23,694 nt of DNA from Chara braunii (lineage: Eukaryota; Streptophyta; Charophyceae; Charales; Characeae). The translations under genes and the position numbers were made by a program. Location of the stretch: positions 171,170-194,863 of the forward strand of contig BFEA01001107.1 in NCBI GenBank assembly GCA_003427395.1. Reading direction: 5' to 3'. Below the pieces are notes generated by a model. The model ran no database searches. It was not told where the DNA came from and saw only the letters and a program-made list of their open reading frames with translations. This document shows positions 1 through 8,460 of the stretch, piece by piece; within the stretch, counting starts at the first letter, position 1, and each line of letters starts with the position of its first letter.

Positions 1-10
1 CAGTAACTGT

Positions 11-120
11 GGGCCTCGCTGCACTACTCTCAAAATGTGCAAATTTCCGCTAGAATATGGACAAATACACGGCCATGATTTTTGTCTTTTGTGCATTTCA
101 AGAGTAGTGCAGCGAGGCCC
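11..120. mobile_element. Small foldback MITE with GGGCCTC termini
   Basis: The two ends are inverted copies of each other. The outer 20 bases (GGGCCTCGCTGCACTACTCT) match perfectly and the next dozen match with a few differences. The 110-bp body has no coding capacity. A 3-bp direct repeat TGT flanks it (8-10 and 121-123), as expected of a target-site duplication. TIRs beginning GGGC with a 3-bp duplication recall PIF/Harbinger-derived MITEs, but TGT is not the usual TWA target, so the superfamily is only inferred. Confidence 0.7.
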
Positions 121-300
121 TGTGCCTCCTTTTTCATCTTCCCCCACCCCCATCGGGTAACAGTAGTCTCTGAAGCCAACACTGTCCCACACACCACATG
201 CAACCCATTCACACACACACTCACACCCTTGTTGGCTGAAGACCTTAGGATCAAGCTGACTATCTCAGTTGGTTGGCAGAGAGACTCCGACAGTGCTACA

Positions 301-373
301 GGCAGCCATGGGGATTGAACCCACGACCTACTGAATGCCACTTGCATGCCGAACCAGTTGAGCTAGGACTGCT
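301..373 (-). repeat. 73-nt tRNA-like sequence (tRNA pseudogene or SINE head)
   Basis: Read on the minus strand this divides into tRNA-sized parts totalling exactly 73 nt: a 7-nt acceptor arm pairing 6 of 7 with the 3' end, a D-arm region containing the pol III A box TAGCTCAACTGG (within 348-365), and a T arm with loop TTCAATC and a fully paired 5-bp stem (308-324). The anticodon stem does not pair, so it is not a functional tRNA. A tRNA-derived SINE head or tRNA pseudogene is the best reading. No A-rich tail lies directly downstream on that strand. Confidence 0.55.
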
Positions 374-479
374 AGGCCGCTGGATGGATGGACCTTTCCC
401 CACTTTTTTGTCAAATTTCCCTGCCCCTGCTCAATTTGGGGATCTCCACACACGTCATGGAATGTGAAAAAGAAAACAG

Positions 480-488
480 ACACACACA

Positions 489-530
<42 letters not shown>
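480..530. repeat. (CA)n followed by an A run
   Basis: About eleven CA units run directly into about 28 consecutive A residues. This simple-sequence junction is typical of the tail of a retroposed sequence, but no matching body is clear upstream. A second homopolymer, of T, starts near 556. Confidence 0.85.
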
Positions 531-532
<2 letters not shown>

Positions 533-629
533 CAACAAGTATGGCAGGCGTAACTTTTTTTTTTTTTCCAAATGTGGCCCGATGGACCACAGATCTGTTG
601 GTGTTGGGAAGCATATAACAGGGTCTTTA

Positions 630-679
630 GGAGGGCAAAATCCTGACAGTTTTAGTCGGAGGGCAAAATCCTGACAGTT
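630..679. repeat. Short direct repeat, 22 bp twice, period 28
   Basis: The 22-bp block beginning GGAGGGCAAAATCC occurs at 630-651 and again at 658-679 without mismatch. It is a small tandem duplication in otherwise unannotated DNA. From 680 to 1059 I see no gene; the only other structure is the 17-bp repeat at 837-887. Confidence 0.8.
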
Positions 680-836
680 ACAGGTGGACCCCACTGCCCG
701 GCGGAAGCTTTCCAGGTGGAAAGCGTCCGCCAAACCCAAATCCAGCGATGGGAAACAGAAAAGCCGACCCAACTGCAGCACGGATTTTTGGCAGGTCCGT
801 CCGTCGTTGCTGGCTACCTGATAGGGAAAACTTGCC

Positions 837-887
837 CTCTACAGAAACTTCACCTCTACAGAAACTTCACCTCTACAGAAACTTCAC
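837..887. repeat. 17-bp tandem repeat, three copies
   Basis: The unit CTCTACAGAAACTTCAC is repeated three times head to tail. The 17-bp period is not a multiple of three, and the frames across it look random, so it is probably not coding. Confidence 0.9.
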
Positions 888-1482
888 ATCCGCTTGTCTT
901 GGTGCTCGTCAAATCCCTGGCTCTCCGTTCCACGTGCTATGTGCAAGCCGAGGGGGTTGCCCCCCCCTACCCCCTCAGGATGGCCAAACCGTGAGAAACG
1001 GACAAAACCAAACTGAGTGGTGCTGATAAGAGCGGACACCACTAGCATACTCGGGGAGGCTCCATCTATTGGTGGGGAGCAACACCTGCTGGAAAGTGGG
1101 TCCAGCGTCCCTCAACATTTTAGGAATGGGCATTTTGTAAACAAGAGTTATGTAACCGTGCCACGTGTCCATCCTACTATAAACATGAGTGAACACCTGA
1201 ATCTACACGCAGGCACACATCATTAATTCGATGAGCAGCATCAGCGTTTTCGGAAGCTTTGTGGCAAAGCAGTGGGGTCTCACAAATCGTCTTCCAAAGC
1301 TTCGCCGCAAAGCAGTGAGGTCCACCTCTTAGTTTCTCTTGGCCATCCGCATCTCCTTTTGAAAGTTGTTGAATCGGCAGCCTGCTACTCCTATGATTTC
1401 AACAGTCCTCCGCTGCGTCACGGACTTCTCCTTGAACTTTGGTGAGTGGGCGTGAGGTCGGGATGGAGTAATACTTGTCATA

Positions 1483-1648
1483 GGGCCTCACCGCACCACT
1501 GTCAAAACGAAAAAAAGTTCGAGTGCATCTTCATGCACAGAGTGGCAAGATGCATCCGTTACTATAAATAGCAACGGATGCATCTTACCACTTTACGGGG
1601 AAGATGCATTCTTTCTTTTTTCATTTAGACAGTGGTGTGGCAAGGCCC
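1483..1648. mobile_element. MITE of the GGGCCTC family with internal palindrome
   Basis: The termini are inverted repeats of about 37 bp with about five differences; both start GGGCCT and contain ACCACTGTC. The 3-bp direct repeat ATA flanks the element (1480-1482 and 1649-1651). Inside, 1541-1560 and 1573-1592 form a 20-bp stem with one mismatch and a 12-nt AT-rich loop. The 166-bp element has no coding capacity and its ends resemble those of the element at 11-120. Confidence 0.7.
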
Positions 1649-2019
1649 ATACCCTCAGGCGGGTTCGTCTTTTTCCATCTTGCATTCATAAGTGCGCCCA
1701 TTCTACAGTGCCGTGTGGCTAAAAGGGGGGGAAACTGTCCAAGGGAGGCTGTTGAATTTATTCTGACAGCCGTCAATTTTTTTTTTTTTTTTTTTTTTTT
1801 TCCTTGAGCTGGAAATAGGGTCCAGCGTCCCTATTCAGCGATGTGCGGAAGTATCATTGTGATGTGTATAAGATGGAATTCAGGACCAGCCTCCCTATCA
1901 TGTGTTCAAACCTACATCTCAGAAAACAGCGGGGGCATTGATTACTTCCCTGTGTAAGGGAAGGATTTACCTCCAACTGTAATGTACACTAATTACCTTG
2001 TAGGGTGAAATGGCACATT

Positions 2020-2051
2020 TCCGTACCTTGGACAGTGATGTGGCGAGGCCC
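2020..2051 (-). mobile_element. Solitary terminus resembling the GGGCCTC MITE family
   Basis: The sequence GACAGTGATGTGGCGAGGCCC ends here and matches the right terminus of the MITE ending at 1648 with few differences. No partner terminus with a matching target duplication was found nearby, so it is likely a truncated or nested copy. A weaker, similar end (GTGTGGCGAGGCCT) lies near 2513-2526. Confidence 0.4.
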
Positions 2052-2662
2052 AGAGTATGATAAGCTGGCTGATGCTTCCAGAATTTCCGGGTTGAATTGT
2101 GAGGTCCCTGGCCTCACTTTTGCGTTTTGTAATGGAATGGTTCTGCTTTTTGCAAAAACAAAAACAAAAAAGATACTTCACTGGTTCCACTGTTCCACAG
2201 ATGACTTGTTATAATGTTTGGGCATTCTTTGGTTTTTCTGTTCTTTCCTTTTCGGCTCATTTTCCACAAGGGACGGGCTCGGCTTGCCGATTCGGAAGTG
2301 AAGTGGGAGACCTCCTGGCCCCTGAACTCGTGACTCACCTTCATTGTAATTTGCCTTGGGCACTGGGTCCTTAATAAAAAGGAACCGTGTTTAAGACTTC
2401 AAAAACAAAACAAAAAAAAAGAACAGATACTTCACTTGATATTAGAGAAAAGGCGGAGAACTTTCTCGGTTTTTGTGGAAGCTGCTTGCTCATTTTGCAC
2501 ATTCCGGGGTTGGTGTGGCGAGGCCTGTTGATTCCCACGACCTGATGCCCCACAACCTCCAAACCTGTCGAATCAGGTTGTCGTCGTGCGAAGTATTTTC
2601 ATTGTATGAGGGACGCTGGACCCGCTTTCCAGCAGGTGCTGCTCCCCACCAATAGATTGGAG

Positions 2663-3097
2663 CCACGGGCCAAGTCTCTAGGGGTGATGGGTCATACCAT
2701 CACTCCTTTTTGTTTTTTTTTGTTTTCCCTTTCTATACTCTTCTCTCAACTTCTGTTTCTTTACCTTCCACTACCTACTCCTAAGACTATCTAGAGGGGA
2801 CCCCTGCAAGCATAGTTTCCTCTCTCTGTGAAGGGGAGATTTCATGTTGCCCCTTGCCCCTAATGGTTAGGGTATAGGGTTGGGGCCGCCAGTGGGGGTC
2901 TGGCTAACACAAAGACCGAGACCTGCCAGTAGCAAACTTGGTGGGTGTTATTCAAAAAAAAAAAAAAAAAAAAAAGGATCCCTCTGGTTATTATCGTGGA
3001 AAAAAAAAAAAAAAGGTTGTCGTCGTGCCAAAATAGACAAACGAGCAAGCAACAACTTACTTACATGCAGGGAACTGCCCCCAGCGTCCCTCACAAA
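2663..3097. other. No gene; poly-A tailed fragments
   Basis: I see no gene here. Two A runs, at about 2955-2975 and 3001-3014, end short unrelated stretches, consistent with retroposon tails. The motif GGTTGTCGTCGTGC occurs at about 3015 and also at about 2577, marking a small dispersed repeat. Confidence 0.5.
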
Positions 3098-3670
3098 GGG
3101 CCTCGCCACCGGATCCTGGAAAATTTCGCTCTCGGAGCGGCCACACTGCACTCCTAAACGGGGTGCTCTTCAAATTCAAAAAATGGCAGTTGCCACTTGC
3201 TGCCAAGTTCAGTGTGATGTATTCTGGCACAAGTTTTTTGTCCGATCCAGCTCCACGACCAAATCTCCAGTGAAAATTGGAGGTAGGGCAGATCTGAAGG
3301 GATCTCGGAAACGAAGAGATTCAGAAGGCAGGCTCCAGGAGTGCTCTTGGGTTCTCCATGCTGACAGCCTCCGAATTCAATCTGACACATTGAATTGGGA
3401 AAAGTCGTAAAACCTCCCTGCGACGAAACCTGCGTATCCATTTGCCCCCAAACCGGGAAAAGCATCATTTTTGCACCCTGCAAAACACTTTCCCACCATT
3501 TTTACACAGCGGCCAAGGGTGCAAAAATGACACCGAAAGTGATTTTGGGACCTGCAACACTTTTTCTCCCGTTTGGGGGGGAGTGGATACAAAAGTTCCG
3601 TCCCGGGGAGGTTTTACGACTTTTCCCCATTGAATTTGGGAGCTGGAGTGGCCACGTTGTGGTGAGGCTC
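3098..3670. mobile_element. Probable GGGCCTC-family foldback element, 573 bp
   Basis: The left end GGGCCTCGCCAC and the reverse complement of the right end (GAGCCTCACCAC) agree at 10 of 12 positions. AAA flanks both sides (3095-3097 and 3671-3673), giving a 3-bp target duplication like those of the elements at 11 and 1483, though AAA is weak evidence. A large nested foldback (3389-3635) occupies the right half. No transposase is encoded, so it would be non-autonomous. Confidence 0.45.
3389..3635. repeat. Long imperfect foldback with a perfect inner stem
   Basis: The outer arms of about 70 bp pair between 3389-3458 and about 3563-3635, sharing GGAAAAGTCGTAAAACCTCC. An inner perfect 15-bp stem (TCATTTTTGCACCCT at 3465-3479 with its complement at 3516-3530) sits inside. 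A transcript could fold into one long hairpin, like a small-RNA precursor or a cruciform-forming MITE core. Confidence 0.75.
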
Positions 3671-3808
3671 AAACTTCAAAGTTCACAGCAGCTCTCAGGC
3701 TGAGCAGGGCACTACGGCCAAAAGCAATTCTGCCTCCTTCATTGGTGAAGGCCTTGGGATGTCGCCATTGGCCTGATCACCCCTATTTCATTCATCTTCT
3801 TTCATCAT

Positions 3809-3870
3809 CTGGGCTCGAACACAGGTCTGTACTGCAATGGTTCATGGGTATACCAACTGAGCAAGGCTCA
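3809..3870 (-). repeat. tRNA-derived SINE head
   Basis: On the minus strand an A box (TTGCTCAGTTGGTATACC, within 3848-3867) is followed at tRNA spacing by a B box (TGTGTTCGAGCCCAG, 3809-3824). Beyond the B box the minus-strand sequence turns purine-rich (GATGAAAGAAGATGAATG), like a degenerate SINE tail. Acceptor-stem pairing is not evident, so it is not a functional tRNA gene. Confidence 0.6.
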
Positions 3871-3944
3871 TTGGTATTTTTTACATCCCTGTGCAGGGGC
3901 CCATGCTCATCTGGACCATAGATAATAGGGGTAACTAGGGCATA

Positions 3945-4506
3945 GGGCGTCGTTCGACACTCCTCGGGGCATCCTCGGGCTCCGAGGATGAATCCTCGGA
4001 AAAGTTTAGGTTTTTTGTCATCTTCTTTCCACTCATCCTCGGAGCATCGGTTTTAGGACTCATCCTTGGAGCAATGTCAGAAAAATAAATGGGAAAAAAA
4101 AAGAAAAAAACTTGTGCTTCAGGCTTTCAGCCAATAGGGTGCCGCCACGGTCAGAATTCTCGGTTGTATCGTCTCTCTACGTGAATGCCCTCTCCTCTCC
4201 GTGAAACACGGAATCCGATCCTCGGGCCCCAAAGGAGCTCGCGAGGTCCTTTGGAGCCGAGGACGATTTGGCTGGGAAATCCTCGGAGCCCAAGGATTTG
4301 TCCTCGGAGTGTTTTCACATTTTCATTTCCGATTTCATCTCCGAGGACAGGTGGAACGAAGACAAAATCCTTGGGAAATCCTCGGAGCCCAAGGATTTGT
4401 CCTCGGAGTGTTTTCACATTTTCATTTCCGATTTCATCTCCGAGGACAGGCGGAACGACGACAGAATCCATGGAATTGCGTCCCCAAGGAGTGTCGAACG
4501 ACGCCC
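3945..4506. mobile_element. TIR element with GGGCGTCGTTCGACACTCC ends
   Basis: The 562-bp element starts GGGCGTCGTTCGACACTCC and ends with the inverted copy; about 24 bases match with one or two differences. ATA lies directly outside both ends (3942-3944 and 4507-4509), a 3-bp target duplication. The interior is filled with CCTCGG/CCGAGG dyads and a 99-bp tandem repeat. No transposase is present, so it is non-autonomous. Confidence 0.75.
4274..4471. repeat. 99-bp tandem repeat, two copies
   Basis: Copies at 4274-4372 and 4373-4471 begin GGGAAATCCTCGGAGCCC and differ at only a few bases. The period is 33 codons, so several frames stay open through it on both strands. That openness follows from the period and is weak evidence of coding. 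Confidence 0.9.
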
Positions 4507-4864
4507 ATAGTCACAAAAGCAGTTTCTAAATGCATTTCAAACTGCAGTTTTTTTTTCCAGTCCCGTGGGGAGTTTACTACGCAGTCTAAACTTCGCTTTG
4601 CAGAAAAGTCACACCGCATAATTTGGAACTGCAGTTCAGTCAGGCAGGTGGCCCTTTTTTTTTTTTTTTTTTTTTTTTNTTTTTTTTTTTTTTTTTTGGC
4701 TGTGCCAAGTTTTTTTCCCCCCCCTCACCCCCCAACCCTAAAATCTTGGCCGTGGCCGAGACATTTCGGCCGTGGACCGACCGTGGGGCTTTTTTTTTGT
4801 TTTTTCAGACACGGCACTGCGCACGACCGAACACTCCAGCTAATCCAAACCATTTCTCTATCCG
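4507..4864. other. No gene; long T run with ambiguous base
   Basis: A T run of about 42 bases (about 4655-4697) contains one N at 4679, so its length is uncertain in the assembly. The rest of the stretch shows no coding or repeat signal that I can support. Confidence 0.6.
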
Positions 4865-5125
4865 TTAATTGAAATCCCCTCCACTCATTGGGCCATCGCC
4901 ACGCACCGGCCGGAATAAATACCCAGTCCGCAAATCCTGCCCCACCCGCTCATAACTAGCTTTCATCTCAGGTCCCGCAATCTTATCATGAACCTCCCAC
5001 CTTGGCGATCAGTTTTCGTATAACCAGGACACACTACCCCCCGCTCAAGATCAATCTCCCTGTACTGAAGTCTTAAACCCTCCCTGCATCTCTGCCAGCT
5101 CTCCCACAAATACAAGAACGCACCC
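4865..5125 (-). pseudogene. Tyrosine recombinase core fragment (frameshifted)
   Basis: Read on the minus strand from 5125, the peptide has the box I pattern of tyrosine recombinases (AFLYLWESWQRCREGLRL, then YREID), with the candidate catalytic Arg in QRCRE. It continues with CPGYTKTDRQGGRF, like the conserved region after box I. This frame ends at 4963-4965; another frame carries on with YERVGQDLRTGYLFRPVRGD before a stop at 4865-4867. The LFRP block is, as I recall, a feature of green-algal DIRS/Kangaroo-type recombinases. The His-x-x-Arg and Tyr boxes are absent, so the copy is truncated and frameshifted. The family call is from memory of motif patterns, not a search. Confidence 0.5.
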
Positions 5126-5142
5126 AACCCTTGTGATCCTGC

Positions 5143-5690
5143 GCAGGTTCGCGTATGCCATGAGCGCTGCGAGCGGGCGCAATCTGGAGGGTGCGGCTTG
5201 GGAATCAACGCAAGTTGTGGTCATGGGTCAGACATCCGTGCCTTATACTGTTTTTGGGCAGGGCAGTGGTACCGCTCGAGTCGGCGAGGCGGTTCTTCAG
5301 CCTAGGTAAGTTTTCGTGGAACCCTGATGAAACTCGTAGATTTTGAACGCAAGTCTTGTCATTCATTGATCCTCGATGGGAGGTCGAAATGGTTGAGGCC
5401 TATGCGCAGGTGAGTGCTGCAAGCGGGCGCAATCTGGAGCGTGCGGCTCGGGAATCAACACAAGTTGTGGTCGCGGGTCAGACACCTGTGACTTATACTG
5501 TTTCTGGGCAGGGCAGTGGTACCGCTCGGGTCGGCGAGGCAGTTCTTCAGCCTGGGTAAGTTTTCGTGGAACCCTGATGGAACTCATCGTGGAACCCTCA
5601 TGAAACTCGTAGATTCTGAATGCAGGACTTGTCGTTCGTTGATCCTCAATGGAAGGTCGAAACGGTTGAAGCCTATGTCCTGTGTGGTCG
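5143..5690 (+). repeat. Exon-like tandem repeat, about 250-bp unit, two copies plus a partial
   Basis: Copy 1 (about 5150-5350) and copy 2 (about 5354-5625) are about 90% alike by eye; a third starts near 5626 and stops near 5680. In copy 2 a frame runs from about 5356 to 5555 with regular protein-like composition (SFIDPRWEVEMVEAYAQ to ARVGEAVLQPG) and meets a strong splice-donor consensus, GG|GTAAGT. Copy 1 has the same donor at 5306 but a 2-base deletion that shifts its frame. TGCAG precedes the third copy at 5621-5625, a possible acceptor. Copy 3 is preceded by an extra 24-bp duplication. I do not recognise the protein. Two inter-exon gaps of about 48 and 70 nt would be very short introns, so this may be a repeat unit rather than a spliced gene. 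Confidence 0.5.
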
Positions 5691-6099
5691 TAGATTGTGA
5701 CAATGTGCGGATGTGAATGCAACCACTGTTCGACTCTCCAAAACTGATGGCGACCAAAGTACCAGCCTCGGTAACCGAAGAGTTGAACTGAATTGTTGGG
5801 ACCAGTTGCAGAAAATCCTTACTTATTGCAGTTCCACCTAACTTGGCACAATGTTCCCCATAACTGCTTCAAATAAGCTATAAAAATGAGTCCACAGATG
5901 ATGTCTGGTTACAAGGGAGTGAGTCATGAAGATGGGTCGCAGGCCCGCACACCGCCTAAACCAACCCATATCTCTCCATCGTCCCGCAAGTGACTGCGTC
6001 GTCTTGTAGGGAATGGTGGAACGAGCGAATGAGTGACGGCGGCTGGAGGCAAAAGCGAGCGACTCCCGCAGTTGAAGGATCATACACAGCTGGCCTTAA
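5691..6099. other. No supported gene
   Basis: I see no gene or clear repeat between the exon-like repeat and the recombinase frame. Part of it may be the degraded 5' end of the recombinase gene. Confidence 0.4.
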
Positions 6100-6655
6100 G
6101 TGGATTGTGCAATAATCAGTGAGTTCGGAGCCGGGAGGCGATGGAAGAGTGAAATGAAGAAAACGTTGCTTGCCTTGAATGAATGGCTCGATCGAGATGA
6201 AGTTAGGAGGAATTGCATGACTTGCTGCGACCTTAATATATTGTGCGTCATCAGTAGTGAATGGTTTGTTGAAATCGGAAGTCGATGTCGTACTTCTGAC
6301 GCTGAAGGTCTTCCGATGGTGTCGTCATCGACTGTTGATGCCGTTGTGAACTGCTTAAGTGGTTTCTTCCGACTCAGAGAAAGGGAAGGGGAGAATGATC
6401 CTTGCCAAAGTAGTAGAGTGAAAGTGTTTAAGAGATCTTATCGGGAGTATAGTTTGAAAAGGGGGATGATAGAGGAATCCGCTCGCCCTATGCAATGGGA
6501 GAAACTAAAGGTAGTGATAAGGTATATTCGAAAAGAGGCGAAGGTTATGAAGGGGTATACGGAGGCACATGCTTATCGAGATGAGGGTGCGTTCTTGTAT
6601 TTGTGAGAGAGTTGACAGAGATGCGGGGAGGGCTTACGACTTCAGTATAGGGAGG
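6100..6655 (+). pseudogene. Tyrosine recombinase N-terminal half, with stop codons in box I
   Basis: An open frame runs from 6100 to the stop at 6604-6606 (168 codons; first ATG at 6154). It resembles the helical DNA-binding half of a DIRS/Kangaroo-type tyrosine recombinase: an N-terminal block (residues 40-60), a conserved stretch SSSTVDAVVNCLSGFFRLRE (75-94), then PCQSSRVKVFKRSYREYSLK (101-120) and the linker to the core. It ends in DEGAFLYL at the start of box I. Beyond the stop the same frame reads ES, stop, QRCGEGLRLQYREG, matching the minus-strand copy at 5047-5125. Two TGG tryptophan codons there are TGA here (6604-6606, 6613-6615). The homology ends near 6655, so the rest of the core is missing. 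The gene is dead; assignment rests on motif patterns only. Confidence 0.5.
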
Positions 6656-7556
6656 GGAAAAAAATCGGTGTTTGATTTTTAACTCATGATTGGATACGAG
6701 TTAAAACATGACTCCAGGGTAAGAGTTGCTTGTATTGTTATTTTACATAACATATATTTGTTTCACATTTTTCGGAGAACCTTTTTTTTTTTTAATGTTC
6801 GCGTTCGGAGATTTTTTGGCGCTTGTTCGTGTTCGAACGAACATGTCTACGTTCGCGTCCGAACGCGAACACGGTGCTACGTAGCATGAAATATTTTAAT
6901 TGGACTGTCATTCTATGTAAGTATTTTCAGTCATAAATAAGTTAATTCAATCTTCATTATAAGATATTTATTGCAGTAGAGTGAAAGTTTGATTTAAATA
7001 TTTCATAAACTCGTCCAGACTTGCATTCCATCTTGAACAAATAAATGTAGTTGGAAGGGAAAACTTATATTTAGATGGGAACTTATCAAATAAATAAATA
7101 AAAAATAGAATTAAATAAACATTAAAATAATAATTTATAAATATGAAGGATTTTTTTTTTATGGAATATTTTTTCAACTTTCATTTATCGTGGGAAGTTT
7201 TTTGTTGCATGATTCAAGATTTGTGTGATAGGAATAGAAAGGATAGGTCGTGGGGGTCAGCATAACCACTCGCGAAGAAGGAGGCGGAACTTGCAAAGCC
7301 AACGGTTCATTCTGATTGACATTAAGACCGTTTACGACATGTGTCATTCTCGATCGAGCTCGAGACTCTTTTGATCAACTATGTGTAACAGAATGAATTT
7401 GCAACGGTGACTAAGAAGCGCATTTTTTTTTTCCTCTCGCCAACTCGACACTTTGCTTAGAACGAACATGTGTCAGCTCCGATACCGAACAACTTTCACG
7501 TCGGAGTACCTAACTATTAAATCGTGAAAAAAACTATGGAAAGGGGCAAAATTGAG
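6656..7556. other. AT-rich stretch without genes
   Basis: No coding frame with protein-like composition is visible. The region is AT-rich, with T runs and AAATAAATAAATAA-type stretches near 7090-7140. Apart from the hairpin cluster at 6797-6870 I see nothing structured. Confidence 0.5.
6797..6870. repeat. Nested GTTCGCGTTCGGA dyad cluster
   Basis: A perfect 13-bp dyad (GTTCGCGTTCGGA at 6797-6809 and its complement at 6858-6870) encloses a second hairpin (TGTTCGT at 6824-6830 with ACGAACA at 6837-6843). The right arm also contains its own 7-bp hairpin (6851-6857 with 6864-6870). All arms are variations on GTTCG, so the cluster may have grown by inverted duplication. A related GAACGAACATGT occurs near 7460. 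Confidence 0.8.
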
Positions 7557-7620
7557 TGTCGAGGGTTTTTAGAAAACTAAGTGTGAAGACACAAATAAAA
7601 CTGAAATCTTCTGTGTGGGC
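7557..7620 (+). repeat. Dispersed repeat copy 1
   Basis: This 64-bp block resembles 9991-10053 at roughly 70% by eye, sharing the framework GTGTGAAGACACA..AAAACTGAAAT..CTGTGTGG. It is a diverged interspersed repeat of unknown type. Confidence 0.5.
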
Positions 7621-8460
7621 TCAGATATGGAGCGACAAACAAAGCATGAAAAGCAAAAAGGAGTCTCTTCTGAATGATTCAGACCAGGATTGTCACGCGG
7701 GGAGCCCAAGTGTCAGCGTGAATACCCTTATAAGGTTGTTCACGCGTGTTCTCGCACCTTGCACAAGTTGTACCTGAAATGGTATAAAAGGTTTATATTT
7801 ACGTAAGTATTGCACGACCCGCAACTGACTCCTTATAGCCGAACAACGAGCGCACGCAAGATGAGAATAAAAAGTGTGTGGACGAACGAGTTAAGGTCGG
7901 GTTGAGTTTCATCGTATATCGACTGTCAGTATCCGTGATTGAAACCTGGCGCTTGCACGACAAAAGGGGTCGGTGTTGGTAGTTAGAAGCCCAGCCAGTA
8001 GACCAAGATGTGGCCTTGGGGCATTTTGGTAAAACCATCCGCGGGCGGAACCCGTTTATATGATTTCCACTAGTGCCAATACCAGTCTTGGGTCTAGCAC
8101 TATTGGTTACGATGTCGGGACAGATATGACAGAAACCCTGACAAGGGTATCTGCTCTGTATTTTCGATGTCGGACGAAGTCCGAATTTTGATATAAGTTT
8201 GTAGGGATTTGGTCTGACGAAATAAACATGCCATTCGAATGTTCCACCTCGTCCGCAGTTTTCAAGGCCGCGGGGATGCGTGGTTGTGGAAAGACTAAAG
8301 ATAGACTATCCTATATAACACAATGTCACGCGGCTGCTAAGCCACGCGATTCAGGGCTTTAGTAGGTCAGAAAGGTGGTCGTGCCGGGGGTTAGATCGCG
8401 GCACGAGAAGAATAGGACTTTTTTTTTTTTAAGGAGAGACCGACAGGCCGATGTCGAGGC
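7621..8460. other. No supported gene; scattered short dyads
   Basis: No convincing coding frame. A few short hairpins are visible, such as TCGGACGAAGTCCGA near 8170 and CGTGCCG/CGGCACG near 8379-8404. A T run near 8419-8430 precedes the minisatellite. Confidence 0.5.

Larger units (their letters stand above)
1060..2662. mobile_element. Foldback element bounded by about 56-bp inverted arms
   Basis: Bases 1060-1115 and the reverse complement of 2607-2662 are near-identical. Both contain CTATTGGTGGGGAGC, then CACCTGCTGGAAAG and GGGTCCAGCGTCCCTC. The interior has no supported gene but holds a separate MITE (1483-1648). Two degenerate direct echoes of the motif GGTCCAGCGTCCC or GACCAGCCTCCC lie near 1816 and 1881. 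No clear target duplication is visible next to the arms, so this could be a large foldback transposon or two independently inserted copies in opposite orientation. Confidence 0.5.

Noticed and set aside
388-618. Frames crossing the CA and A runs
   Set aside because: They are open only because simple repeats lack stops; the translation is a His/Thr and Lys tract.
2850-2890. Interstitial telomere repeat (TTAGGG-like)
   Set aside because: Only two irregular GGTTAGGG/ATAGGG motifs; no tandem array.
2880-3410. 176-codon plus-strand frame
   Set aside because: It reads through two A runs as poly-Lys and crosses the boundary of a foldback element; there is no protein-like pattern.
4201-4872. 223-codon plus-strand frame
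   Set aside because: It passes through the 99-bp repeat, whose length is a multiple of three, and then through the T run with an N.
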